From Craspedostauros australis (lineage: Eukaryota > Bacillariophyta > Bacillariophyceae > Mastogloiales > Achnanthaceae): a DNA stretch of 64,000 nucleotides. The stretch spans positions 558,001-622,000 of the forward strand of contig JAMXDE010000027.1 in assembly GCA_026770025.1 (NCBI GenBank), written 5' to 3'. Positions 1 to 11,194 of this stretch are shown in pieces. The translations under genes and the position numbers were made by a program. A model generated the notes under the pieces. That model was given only the letters and a program-made list of their open reading frames with translations. It was not told the origin of the DNA and did not search any database. Position 1 is the stretch's first letter; each line of letters opens with the position of its first letter.

Positions 1-97
1 ATTTCTTTGGCATGCTCGGTAGGTTGTTCGTCCTTTGCAGCGCCTGTGATTTCCACGGGAGTGCGATTAATGTGGGAGCGTCATGGGGAGATGCACA

Positions 98-120
98 GAG
101 AGAGAGAGAGAGAGAGAGCA
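98..120. repeat. (AG)n microsatellite
   Basis: Uninterrupted AG dinucleotide run downstream of the TPR gene. It lies between that gene's last certain codon and the window edge. Confidence 0.9.
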
Positions 121-237
121 AGACGTGGCGCGGTACAGAAGTGCGTGAGGAAATGGCAATTCGGACAGCAACGAGGTGAAACCATTGCGCAGTATGCTTG
201 TGCTTGCGCGTGTTGTTTGGGCGCGTGTCCATTTGGA

Positions 238-1911
238 TCACACCATTGGATTTTTGGTGAAGGAACTCACCTCTTCTCTGGGAACAAATCGCGGCGGTTT
301 CAATTTGGGTATCGTCTTTTGCACGGTCGGTTGCTGTTGCTGCGGTAGATTGTCGGCCAGTGCCGCTTCGGCTTTTTGCAAATACGCTCGGTCGAACATG
401 CTGAGGGATTGGCCGTCAGGCAACAGGGCCTTGCATTCTCGGAATGCATCGATGGAGCCGGCGTAGTCCTTCAGGTAAAATAAAGACTTGGCGAGGGTGG
501 AGTACGCCTCCGGCGTGGGCTTGATCTTGATGGCGAGTTTGGCATCGATCTTTGCGCTCTCGTGTCGTCTGCTGCCGTTGAGTGCGTGCGCGCGTCCGAG
601 GTGGAGATCGGGTGAGAGGTTGTAGTCGTCGGGTACCAAAAACAGCGCCGCGGTGTATTCTTCAATGGCGTATTTGTAATTCTTGTTGGCAAGGTACTTG
701 TTGGCACGTTCTTGGATCCGCAGCGCTTCATCAAAGTCCGGATCGTCTTCGTTCTCGATCGGTGGCAAGGATTGGTTCGTGCCGGATACGCCTGCGCCCA
801 CCACGGCGCGTGCGATGGCGTTGGAATCTCCGCGGAATCCCAGTGTGTTGACGACGGCGGCCTGCGCGTTTGGATCCGTGGCGATGCTATTAGCAACGGT
901 GCCCTGCATGCTGGATTCTGCCGTGATGACGGAAACCTCCTCACCTCTTGACTGCCTCGCCGCCTTCTCGCGCTGGCGTTGTAATTTGGCGGTCGCCTTT
1001 TCCAGGTAGGTTTGGGTGACCTTGTTGTCGGGTTCGTAGTGCAAGGCATCCTGATAGGCGGTGACTGCGCCATCGTAATCCTTGAGGAAGTAAAGCGATT
1101 GGCCGAGACGTGCATGCGCCTTTCCGAATGTTGGAGCCAGGGCAATTGCACGTTTGGCATCGGTTGCTGCCGCCGAGTATCGTTTGAGGGAGAGGAGTGC
1201 GGCTGATCTGTTGGACAAGAAGACGTGAGATGATGGCCCGACAGGTGATAGCTGCAGCGCTGCTGAATACGCGTTGTATGCCCTTGTGTACTCCTGCGAT
1301 TGCGTCAAGATGGGCGTTACATGGCGTGAAGCAATGAATGGTGTGAATTGGTGGTTGTGAATTTGTGAGGGTTATGTATTGCAATGTCATGGCATGCAAT
1401 AAAATGTGACGACGGAGGAAGAAAGTGTCAGCATGGGGTTGGACAATCTGACAGCAGAGTGGAGCATTCATCACACGCCGGTGTGCTTGTGGAGATTACT
1501 GAGCTGGCTCATCGAATGAAAGATGGAATGCACTCATGCGGAAACGGAGAGCCTGCCGAACATCCAGCCAGATAGCCAGCCCAAAGCAAGTAGAGTGAAG
1601 CAGAATGCTCTGCTCTGTTTGATTGCGTGATCGCGTACCTGCGCTGCCATGTGCTTGTTTCCCAACGCCTTCATTCGTTCCGCCTCCTGATGCAACTCCT
1701 CGAGCTGCGCCAGATCCAACAGCGCTTCATCAACATCGGCAGAATCCTCTGGTTCATTGATGCGATTCTGTGGCTGCGAGTTGGTAGCGTGGGGGTGGAG
1801 TTCCTCTCGCTCCCGTTGGTCGGGCTCGACGAAGTCAGATCCTGCCTGCTCTTCCTCGTACACGGGTTCCAGCGGGACCTGCCCTCGTCGTAGTGCGGAG
1901 GAGGAGGACAT
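238..1911 (-). CDS. TPR-repeat co-chaperone-like protein (two exons, possibly more to the left)
   Basis: Exon 1 is 1911-1639 and exon 2 runs from 1293 to the stop at 238. The intron 1638-1294 has a GT(ACGC) donor and a CAG acceptor in phase 0. The join links the N-terminal half of a TPR helix pair (ALGNKHMAAQ) to EYTRAYNAYSAALQL, a standard TPR consensus. The start at 1911 has a strong context (gccaccATG). The product is about 442 aa: an acidic 75-residue leader, one TPR block at about 76-190, a linker, and a second TPR block from about 280. TPR blocks of this kind usually bind Hsp70/Hsp90 C-termini (SGT, Hop/STI1), but no STI1 or glutamine-rich domain is seen, so the exact family is open. 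A good donor (GTGAGT at 270) lies 11 codons before the stop, so a further exon may exist in 1-240 or beyond the edge. Confidence 0.82.
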
Positions 1912-3792
1912 GGTGGCTGCGGTTGCGGTTGCTGCGGGTTGCGTTGGTGTCTGCGCAGCTTTGGATTTTTCCGCAGAGTTGCTGGGGTGGCTTGGATTGC
2001 GATAGGAGGTGAAATCGTAGTCGAAATCGTCGTTGAAATCGTAGTCGGAGCTACTAATCCGTCCAATCCACTCTGAGGTTGTTTCTGTTGCTGTTGCTGT
2101 TAGTGTTGATGATAGCTGCGACTGTGCGAGTACACCTCCACCGATGGCATCACAAATCACCGCTGCTGAATGCCTCTTTTCTCGATTGTCCACGTGATTG
2201 TCTGCCCTGGATGTCTGCCCTGGATGCCTGTGTGGATGCGTCAAGGTGATCCGGAAGAACAGTTCAAAACTCCACAAGTGTTGCGACACTCCTGCTCCTC
2301 CGCCCTATCGTCGATGCTTTGCTGTTGGAGTGATGGCGATGCCTCTGCACACGGATAGAAGAGAGCGACCAGCTTGACTTTGCGCTTTTTTGAGCTGGTG
2401 GATAGTCTTCCCTTCCCTTGCCTTTCGTTTCTTTGGAGTTGCTGTCTCTGCTTCACGAGTATCCGTCTGTTGCGTGCTATGTTTTGCTATGTTGTGTTGA
2501 TCGGATGAGTGGGAGTTGCACCTGTCGACGCAATGATGCAAGAAAGCATTGGAGTGGAGCACTCGACTCGACTCTGCTTTATCTCGTTTGGAATGTTGCT
2601 GTTTGTGTTCTGTTGTCTACTTTTGGGTGCTGCTCAGGTGCTTGGCCGATGATGGTGCTATACGGACTGAAGGTGATGAAGAGACGGTCACGACGACAGC
2701 GACAGTGACAACCAAAGTGTCGGATGTCGGAGTGATGGCGAGAGAAGCGACCTTTGGTCGTGTATCTCGGCGAGCCTCACAAGAACAACGCCATGATCTT
2801 CGTCTTCACACCAACGCCAACGCCAACCCCAACAACAAAAATAGCAGCGCGCAGATGACGCGAGGTAGTGGTACAGGACGAGTCCGCGCTCCGCGCGTGT
2901 TGTTCGCCGTCGCCTTCATTTCCCATTTTGACACGCTACTTCACCTAACGGATGAATTCGGCACTTCCACATGATTCGCGATAACTGGAGACTTGCGCAG
3001 CCTCCATCGTCACAAAATTACTACCACGCGATTCGTGCGGATTGCCGAAATTCGATTTTCGTGGCGGGTTGGGCGTTTCAGCTTTTGAGCAATTCAACGG
3101 ACACGTAGCGGTTAGTTCTTGCGCCAGTCAACCAATCTACGCCTACATTAGTACTCAAATTCGGATCCTCAACAACCAAAACACAACATCGCCCATCACA
3201 CATCGAAACTGTTCCGCAAACAGGCTTCCGGTTCGCGCAACCACCCGCAACAACAAATGACAAATGACAAACAACAGCAGACGGTGGGGAACATCACGAA
3301 GTGGGCCATGATGAGTCTATTGCGATCCAGGGAGAAGGCATCCTCGGCTGGTGCGAGCCATGGTACCATGTATCAAAAACCAGACTGGACGCTTCGTCAA
3401 CGATCCCAATAGCGAATGCCGTTCTGCGCTGCGAGGACACTCAAGACGTGATCCAACATCGGCTGTTCTGCGATTCGCGGCCTGCCGCCATTGTCGACCC
3501 CTTCGATCGTGTTCCGACTGGATACGCGAACCACGCAGCGATGCGAACACCATCCAATGGGATCGGCGCCACGGTTCTGACACCTGCGAGGAGAGAAGAC
3601 GAACGTGCCATTGCGTCGCGCTCGTATTTGTTGATGTGTGCTCGAACGAACTACCACACACTCGACACTTCCATGGAGCATAATTATACTCATATATTCC
3701 ATTACACTTGACACAAGACAGACACAACCAAACCTGACCATCATTCAGCACGTCTCAGCTCAACCAGAAACAAAGTTGTGCCAACCAACGCC
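1912..3792. other. Intergenic region, divergent promoters of the TPR and TANGO2-like genes
   Basis: About 1.9 kb with only short ORFs in all frames and no recognisable product. A 51-codon ORF (3257-3412, +) begins after a run of CAACAA and could be an upstream ORF or first exon, but nothing supports a function. The stretch must contain the divergent promoters of the flanking genes. No TATA box or other core element stands out. Confidence 0.5.
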
Positions 3793-4692
3793 ATGTGTGT
3801 GATTGGGATCCGATGGGACCCACAAGCGACAACCGTAGCCTCCACGAATAGTCGTACAGCCAGCGATGCGGAAGCACCTCAGCAACATGCACAACTCGTC
3901 ATCATCGCCAACCGCGACGAATACTACGATCGCCCCAGCACGAAGGCGCACTACTGGTCTGACGGGGGTATCTTCGCGGGACAAGATCAGCTCATGGGCG
4001 GGACTTGGCTGGGTTGCTCCGCATCATCTTCCGAGACGCAACGGCATCGATTCGCAGTAATCACCAACTACTACGACCCCGCCAAGACCCAAGTTGCATT
4101 TGCCAAATCGAGAGGACGAATACCGGTCAATTTTCTGGAATCGACACTCACTCCCCTCCAATTCGCACAGCAACTGCAAAGCGACCAAGATGCGTACGAC
4201 GGATTCAACGCCATCCTCTTCGATGGGCAACAGCTGGTGTACTGCAGCAATCGGCATCCCAACTTCCTCAAGGATCTCTCCAACGGCGGCGTCTTTGGTC
4301 TCAGCAATCATCTGCTGGACACGCCCTGGGCCAAAGTGGAGCAAATCAAGTCATTTCTGCGCGAAGGGCAAACATCATCTGAGAAACTGCTGAAGAACAT
4401 GCAAAGTATCCACAATCCGACCACCAAAGACAAGGAACGGATCTTAAAAGACAACATCTTTGTTAGAATGCCCATCCAACGGTACGGCACGCGCACGTCC
4501 ACGATTGTGAAGTATCGTCCAACTGCGGGATTTGAATTCACGGAATACAACTACGTCATGCCATCATCGTCGATCGAACTGGAAAGCTTGGTACGCGAAG
4601 TCGTCTCCGGTTCCCACAACTCCAAAAATAGAGAATGGTGTGGAGAGAAACCAAGTGATGCGTCGCAACGTATCCTTGATAGAGTCGAGTAA
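3793..4692 (+). CDS. TANGO2 / NRDE-domain protein
   Basis: Single-exon protein of 299 aa belonging to the NRDE (TANGO2, Ser/Thr-rich T10 in DGCR) family. I chose the ATG at 3793 because it places Cys at position 2 (MCVIGI), the residue expected to become the N-terminal nucleophile in this Ntn-hydrolase-like family. The in-frame GTG 15 bases upstream is not needed. The signature ANRDE is at residues 39-43, followed by YYDRP and GGTWLG (69-74). NGGVFGLSNHLLDTPW near residue 175 matches the conserved second core. TANGO2 proteins act in mitochondria or cytosol in lipid and heme handling and in secretory organisation in animals; the catalytic activity is unsettled. Length fits the family (about 275-350 aa). 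It converges with the CDPK gene, 265 bp away. Confidence 0.93.
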   Translation: MCVIGIRWDPQATTVASTNSRTASDAEAPQQHAQLVIIANRDEYYDRPSTKAHYWSDGGIFAGQDQLMGGTWLGCSASSSETQRHRFAVITNYYDPAKTQVAFAKSRGRIPVNFLESTLTPLQFAQQLQSDQDAYDGFNAILFDGQQLVYCSNRHPNFLKDLSNGGVFGLSNHLLDTPWAKVEQIKSFLREGQTSSEKLLKNMQSIHNPTTKDKERILKDNIFVRMPIQRYGTRTSTIVKYRPTAGFEFTEYNYVMPSSSIELESLVREVVSGSHNSKNREWCGEKPSDASQRILDRVE

Positions 4693-4957
4693 AGTGAACT
4701 AACTCTAAGAACTTTTCCGTTTGCATCGAACGATTCGCGCAGCAGAGGAATCTAGAGAGAGTGCGCGACTTGATGCAAAATTCTTCTCTGTCCCTCTCTC
4801 TCGAGAAAGAGAGTCTCACTTCTTGGTACTCATACATTCCGACTAATTTACAAAGGATCAGCCAAGAAGAGACGCAGTTGACACGCGAACACGAGCGTCG
4901 GAATCGCCGGCTGCGCAAGTACACACGTACTCGACATGTACTCAGCAGCGAGGAATC

Positions 4958-6502
4958 TCATTCGACGACTCTCTCCAGCTGTCCACTCGATACCCGCGAC
5001 GGCATTCTGTGTTCACCATTCTCGAATGACGACGACGGCACGCTGATATCTGCCGACAGATCGGAGTTGGTTTCCCGTATCATCCCGATCTCTCTCCGCA
5101 GGCTGTGCCCGCGTTGAAACAGCTTCTGGAAGGCATCGAAGGACACCTCCTCATGACCTTGCAACATGGATGCGACGACCTTTTTTATGGCGGGAGAATC
5201 GCCCAGGATTTTTACCAAGTTTTTCTTGCTGATGTATCCCGAATGGTCCGTGTCGAGCAAATCGAAAGCCTCTCGGAGCTGGGCGTCGTCCAATTCGCCT
5301 TCGACTTCCATGGTGGTGGCGAGGAATTCGGTGTACATGATGCGGTCGTTGCAGTTGACGTCGAGCTTGTAGTATGCATCCTCCAATTCCTCCTTGGACA
5401 GCCCGCTCTGTGCGAAGCCGGTAATGAACTCTTCTTTGGTGAGGTAGCCCGTGTGACCCAGATCGAGGCGTTGGAAGACTTCGCGATATTTGGAACCGCT
5501 GTGCTTCATGGCAAGCACGTTGAGAGCGACACGTTTCAACGGCGACGCACGTTGGAAGAGCGCAAGAGAGACTGCGAGCTCGTTCGGAATGTACTTCTTC
5601 TTGTTGGAATTATTTTGGAGCCAGGGATGCTGCAGCGCCTGCGCTGCCGACAGCCTTGACACTGGGCTTGTGGTTGTGCATTCCATGATGAACTTCTGCG
5701 ATTCGTCGGAGTGCTTCCATTTACCGAAGGGTATTCTGGACTTGGTGATCATGTTCTCGTATTCCGCAACAGAGTTGCCCTTGAAAGGCTTTTCACCATC
5801 GTTGAGGAGCATGTAGGCGACGACGCCGATGGACCACACGTCGCATTTTGGACCGTACCGGCCCTCGATGACCTCCGGCGCCATGGTGTGTATCGAACCT
5901 GTCTTTTCTTGCAGATATTTGAATGCCCCGGGCCTGTCCTTGGGTCTTTCCAATTTCGTGGCACAGCCAAAGTCGATCAATTTGATGCTCGCGTCTGGCG
6001 ATTTGTCCTCAAACATAATGTTGGACAGTTCGATGTCGCGGTGGACGATCCCGTTGTGATGAAGGTATGCGATCGCCGAGACGATCTGCCGCATGATGCT
6101 GACCACCTTCTCTTCCTTCTTGAATGGCAGATTATCCTGCAACGTACCGCCATCGCACAGCTCCAACACCAACGAAGTCTGCTTGTTGGTCTTGGCAACT
6201 TCGTACAGCTTCACAACGTTCGGATGGTCACATGCCGACAGCAAATTGGCCTCCTCCTTGAGGTCCACAGGCAACGTGGATTTGCCGTCGTACAGTTTGA
6301 TCGCCACGCTCTTGGAGCGTCTTGTCTTGGTGTACTTGTAGGCCTTGGACTGACCCCTCCGTATCTGCGTGGATGTACCCGTGGCCAAGACGCTCTGCTC
6401 GATCTCGTACGCCTGCTCCGCCTTTCGCTGTTCGTCTTTGACCAAGTTCTCTTGCAATCGCTCGTGATTGGTGAGCTGTTGTTTGCTCGAGTTGCATCCC
6501 AT
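4958..6502 (-). CDS. Calcium-dependent protein kinase (CDPK) with degenerate catalytic motifs
   Basis: Single exon, 514 aa from the ATG at 6502. That start gives MGCNSS, a consensus for N-myristoylation (G2) and palmitoylation (C3), as in plant and alveolate CDPKs. The frame stays open for 132 codons upstream, but those are Q-rich and UTR-like. Kinase domain is about residues 33-296: VAIK lysine K69, DFG at 177-179, APE 208-210, HPW 292-294. The glycine loop is poor (LATGTSTQIRRG) and the catalytic loop reads HRDIELSN (154-161), with Glu158 where almost all kinases have Lys. After an autoinhibitory-junction region come EF-hands at about 347-358, 381-392 and 417-428. A fourth, near 450, has lost most ligands. 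The architecture is clear; activity is uncertain and it may be a pseudokinase. Confidence 0.93.
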   Translation of the reverse strand: MGCNSSKQQLTNHERLQENLVKDEQRKAEQAYEIEQSVLATGTSTQIRRGQSKAYKYTKTRRSKSVAIKLYDGKSTLPVDLKEEANLLSACDHPNVVKLYEVAKTNKQTSLVLELCDGGTLQDNLPFKKEEKVVSIMRQIVSAIAYLHHNGIVHRDIELSNIMFEDKSPDASIKLIDFGCATKLERPKDRPGAFKYLQEKTGSIHTMAPEVIEGRYGPKCDVWSIGVVAYMLLNDGEKPFKGNSVAEYENMITKSRIPFGKWKHSDESQKFIMECTTTSPVSRLSAAQALQHPWLQNNSNKKKYIPNELAVSLALFQRASPLKRVALNVLAMKHSGSKYREVFQRLDLGHTGYLTKEEFITGFAQSGLSKEELEDAYYKLDVNCNDRIMYTEFLATTMEVEGELDDAQLREAFDLLDTDHSGYISKKNLVKILGDSPAIKKVVASMLQGHEEVSFDAFQKLFQRGHSLRREIGMIRETNSDLSADISVPSSSFENGEHRMPSRVSSGQLERVVE

Positions 6503-8727
6503 TTTCTTCTTCTGCTGCTGCTGCTTTGTCGTTGCTGTGACTCTGGGGGTTTGTTTCGCTTTGTCTTTTTCTCTGCTGGCTGTTGACTGTGAACGTGCGT
6601 CAGTCGGTACAATCGTTGTTGTGTGGATGCCTTGCGCTGGTTGGTACTGTTGTTGTTGTTGTTGTTGTTGTTGTCGTTGGTGTTGTTGTGAACTTGTCTG
6701 CTCTGATCGTAGTCGTGTGATAATTAGTTTTGTGAGCGCCAGTGTTCGTGTGATAGACAAAGAACAGGCAAGGTGGGATGGGCAGGACCAGTTGTTCGGC
6801 AAGCTTCTGCGCGAGGGAAGCAACGAGAACGAGCACGCCGCGGTTCGGATTTTTTCCGCTCTGTGCCTATTTCTGCGATCTTGCTTCGCTCTGTGCACTG
6901 TGCACTTTCCTCCTTCGGTTCGTGTTGACTTGTTGCGTGGAGGTGCTTATCTTCTTGCTCCCAATTCGTATTGGTGGATCGTGCACGTACGACGATGATT
7001 GTGGGTGTGCCTCTTCTGCCTGGCTCTACGGTCTATTCTGCTCTCCTCGTGTCACAAGGCTGGTGTTGGCAGATGTTGATTGGTGCTGATTGGATGTGGG
7101 GGGCAGTGTGTTTCAAACGCGATGTTCCTCTGAATGTGGTGGGCCTTTTGCGGTCGCTGTTGTGGGTGATGATGATGGCGCTCTGGCGCTGCTTTCTTTG
7201 ATTCAACGTTCTCGTGCGTATGGTGCTCCCCGATCTATTGTACTTGTCCGCGCAGTAGCTTTCGATGCTGGATTGACTCTGTGCACGTGTTTGCAGCTCG
7301 TGTGCTTGTAGTTCGTATCCGACTGGTGCTGCAGAAGATCCCAAGAAGTCCGAGATGGGGAGAGGTATCAGCGCGTAGCGTATGGTATGCCTCTTCGTGC
7401 AACACGATCGATGTGGAGGCACAAGACTGGTCCGGAAGTTGTCGCTGTCGGCGTTGTTGTGTACGAGCGCGCATCGGTGTGGCAATTGGCGCGAGTGTCA
7501 ACATCTTTCCTCTCTCTGGCAACGTCCTCGTTGTTCGCGATGTCGTTCTCTGTCTTCTCCGACCCGACTCATCTTCGACACGAATTAACGACAAGCCAAT
7601 TTCCCACGACCCAAACGAATCTTTCAGTCCGGAGGAAGATCCATTCCAAGACATTCGGGAACGGCAATGGCAGATTCGGGTTCTCTTCGGTTGCTTGGAG
7701 GAGATCGCGAACATCATGTCACGAATGCAGAGAGAAGGATATGTTGGCATATGCAGCATCTATTACCATTGCATGCTGCCCTTGCCTCGTTTGTGCTGCC
7801 TGGTAGTAGTAGTTTGCTGCGTTTTGGTAAGTTCAGCACAGGAATGAGTGTGGATGGGTCGTTAACAAAGACACGAAATTGGTTTCGATCGTATCCGATG
7901 ATCCAAGCCTAGCGGCTATTGGCTAATTTCCGGTTTTTTGGTAATTATTGGTAACCATTGGCATATCGCCGACGGCACAAGCTGCCATTTGATGAGTTGA
8001 TGCCCGTTGCCTGATATCTTTACATTATTAGAAAGAGGAGAGTGAGAGCTCTCTGTTGATGTGTTCATTGTTGGCAAACGACCTCCGCTTTCCGTTCATC
8101 TCGATGCCTCTTTTTACCCTTTATCGGCCTTTTTCGCACGGACGACGTACGGACGCGATTTCGGAATTTTTTCGTTGGTAACCATTGGTAACCACGTAGA
8201 GTCTACGACGTTCTGGTACAGAAATTTGTTGCGTTTTGGTCCAACAGCGACCAACTGTCTTCCAAAGACCCGCATCCAATTCTGTTTCGTCTATTACTCA
8301 AGTGGATGGCATAGCTGAATCCGCAACTTCATTCTGCTTTGGGTGGTGTGTTGGTCAGTGGTCCGGAATGCGTTTGTGTGCTGCTGTGGGTGTTTGAAGT
8401 CAGTCACTAATGCTCGTGACAGCCATGATCCCCAATCCGTGAACACACAAAAGTTCGCGCCCAAAATTATCGTGTGTGTTTTACGTGTTGTTGAGTCGGA
8501 CTGTGCTTCTCATCTGACTCTCTCTGCTTGATGCAAGGTTGTGCATCGCCCTGACGTCGGATCATCGTGCCGTTTCTTTCAATCAACGCAGTAGCCTCTC
8601 TTGCACCTCCCCATCTCGCCTTGGTCTTCGAATGTCGCTTCCTCCAAAGATACACCAACTTTCCTCCACTTCAGTACTCCTCCAAGTATCACAACCAACT
8701 TGCCCACCACCAACATTCCTCTTCACC
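6503..8727. other. CDPK 5' region and intergenic stretch up to the piggyBac gene
   Basis: Contains the CDPK leader with a TTG/GTT trinucleotide run (about 6647-6683) and then about 1.8 kb of sequence with only short overlapping ORFs. From about 7930 the sequence probably belongs to the piggyBac-like element: TTGGTAAC-type motifs recur at 7938-7959 and 8174-8195. No other gene is recognised. Confidence 0.5.
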
Positions 8728-10105
8728 ATGCCTCTCAAAGTTGGTTCTCACGTCTTCTCCAAGTTCAATCATCCCTCCCATGGATCTCATGGTGAGAAGG
8801 TCCCTCTCCGCGGCGTCGTGCTGAAGTCCCTCGCTGATCGCGTCTGGGCGATCCACTGGACCTCGCTCGGTGTAGTGTGTGACCACCAAGCTGCGACGTT
8901 GAAGCTGATCAATGAACCCATCCATCATGACCCTCCTGAGGAAATTACCGACCTCATCCGCACCTGCTACATTGGGAAGGGTGTGTTGGCATTGCGACGC
9001 TTCCAGAAGAAACGCTCATTCATCGCTGCGCCCCATGCAGCGCTCCAGATTGGCCCAGCAGTCAGGAACGTGATGGCTGGCGTCTCCATCGCCCACGCAT
9101 CGATTTCAAACAGTTCCAATCATTCCCATCATGGCCACCCTGAATCGATGTCAAGAGTTCCTCCAGCTGGATCAGACTCCACCTCTCGCTCTTTTCGCGT
9201 CGAAGGAGCAATCTCCGATGGCGACGAGCTTCGCGCTGACGGTCACAGCAGCCGCTGCAATGCTTCTGATGGAGCGGATGGGGCTGATGGCGGCGGCGAG
9301 GTGCCAATGGGCGACGACACCAGCATCTTGTCAGTCCATGATGGACCGCATCTCGACTACTCCTTTCGAGGCGACCGACTGGCCGACGCAGTGCCGCACA
9401 GGGCAGCCAAGCTTGCCCTTATGGGGACGAATGTGGTTGTGGGCAAGGGCCTTGATACTCAGACCTGGACTGTGGTTCCTGACGACCACATCCAGGCTCA
9501 CAGCCCTTCACCATACAAGACTGTAGCAGTGACAGGGTTTAACTTCCGTGACACATCGCAAAAGTCAAGCAACAGCCGAAGGGGCCGTGCCAACTTGTTG
9601 CACCTCATCCAACACATCTGGCCAGGTGACTGGAAAGCGCAGGTGGACTGCTTCAACCAGCGGATCACCGATGCAAATTCAGCAGGAAACTCAATTGGAA
9701 TCTCCCGCACCGTCTCCGATAGCGAGTTCTGGGTGTTCTTTGGCATCATGCTTCTGGGAAAGCTACACAACACCTGCAACCTTTGGGGCCAGGGGCAACA
9801 GGAAGGGCTCCTGCAGACTACGAACATCTCAAACTACATGTCCAAAGGACGCTTCCGCCAACTCCGCGAAATTCTGATGCCAATGATATTTGCGGATGAA
9901 TCAAGGAGGGGCAAGGATCCATGGTGGCAGATTCAGGCAGGCGTCGAGACATTCAACCGCCGCCGCTCCGAAGTTGTCATACCAAGTCACATCAAAGTAC
10001 TTGACGAATCGATGAGTGCTTTTCAGCCTCAAGCAAAGAAAAATGGGAACCTGCTGCACCTGACATTCGTCAGTTGCAAGCCAGAGCCCTTAGGTACTGA
10101 GTTCA

Positions 10106-10715
10106 TATTAGCTCAAACTAGTATTCCTATTAGTCGTGTTAAGATTTAGTCGAGTTAATCAAATGACCGACTGCTCAGAGTTTGAGCGGGATTGAAGCGT
10201 GACTCGATGTCGGTGGGATGGGGTCCCACCCTCGAATCGTGCTCTACTTAAGAGCGATGTCGCGTGTCCGCTGAATTTGGGTTTGGGCGATCGTGCCATC
10301 CCACGCCACTTATGGGCGTGACATGACCTGTCCAGAACGGACAATCGGGTCAAACCGTTGGGTGAACCTTGTTCCCCCAAATTGATCGGAAGAGAGTGAA
10401 CAACAAACTCTCTCTCCGACCGTCACGAAATTGATGTCTCCTCTTGGAAATGGCAACATCGACACCGCGATGATTGCACGTACGGAGACTCAACGCTCCA
10501 CTATACTACTACTAATAGAGATGTTGCAGATCCAACTATAATGGATGCTGCACATCACATGCTCACAATCCAATTGAAAGTCTCATTTGGATTCGTACAG
10601 CTCTAAAGACTAAGACACACTCTTGAAATCAAACTCGTTCGCCTACTGCACTACCACGGATTGATCACCCTTCGGCGTTCAGTAAGTTCACCTCGTTTTC
10701 ATTATCGTTTTATCA
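10106..10715 (+). repeat. 5' LTR of Copia element 1
   Basis: Begins directly after target duplication GTTCA and ends before the primer-binding site. It contains an ACTTAAG palindrome region near 10248 and, near its 3' end, TTGATCACCC (10661-10670) followed by AGTAAGT, a motif that recurs in other elements of the window. The promoter is expected here. Confidence 0.95.
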
Positions 10716-10729
10716 GATTAACAGTCGCA
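10716..10729 (+). promoter_or_regulatory. Primer-binding site of element 1 (tRNA-Asn anticodon arm)
   Basis: GATTAACAGTCGCA. Its complement folds as an anticodon arm: stem strand UGCGA, loop CUGUUAA (anticodon GUU, Asn), then UC. The same 14 bases follow the left LTR of element 2, where surrounding sequence differs. This indicates priming by an internally cleaved half-tRNA-Asn, as known in principle for Drosophila copia with initiator Met tRNA. Confidence 0.8.
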
Positions 10730-10795
10730 CTCGCTCCACGCCTGTGTTGATCGAGTGAATATCCACTTCATCTGCTTCCAGCATCCTCAGCTCCC

Positions 10796-10811
10796 TCACG
10801 TGACGACGTGA
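10796..10811. promoter_or_regulatory. Inverted-repeat ACGT motif in the leader of element 1
   Basis: TCACGTGACGACGTGA: 6-base arms TCACGT/ACGTGA around GACG. The identical 16-mer occurs at 19448 in the otherwise different leader of element 2. It could be a bZIP/bHLH-type site (CACGTG plus ACGT cores) or an RNA hairpin in the packaged leader. Confidence 0.6.
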
Positions 10812-11194
10812 CACTCTCTGCCCAGTCCTCTGTGCAGACACACTCTTCTGTTCGGATTCCACCGTTCAGCTCCACTCGGCTTCGGCCCCGCGCGCTCACC
10901 ACACTCCAGACATCACAGTCCAAGTGTGTACACTCTCTCTTTCCAAACTGCTTCACACGCCAATCCTCTCTTGAATCGAAACATCTCGTCACAGACGATT
11001 GATCAAGTGTGCTTTCCTGCTCTATTTCTTGAATCGTACAACAACATCGCCCACGGCGATCTACGCGAGAAACCAGAAATATCAAGACAAACAAATACTC
11101 CGCCAACTACAACAAAACAAACACAAAACAAACAATTTCCATCACATCAATCACATCAACTATCACCCATCACCCATCTCCGAACGCTTTCACC

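Noticed and set aside
3301..3751. Overlapping ORFs on both strands upstream of the TANGO2-like gene
   Set aside because: No domain, splice model or codon bias in either; treated as intergenic.
5105..6586. Long plus-strand ORFs opposite the CDPK gene (for example 5711-6586)
   Set aside because: Shadows of the kinase frame; the kinase and EF-hand motifs are all on the minus strand.
10159..10380. Antisense ORF of 73 codons in the LTR of element 1 (repeated at 16927-17148)
   Set aside because: It lies wholly inside the LTR, is duplicated only because the LTR is, and shows no protein-like features.
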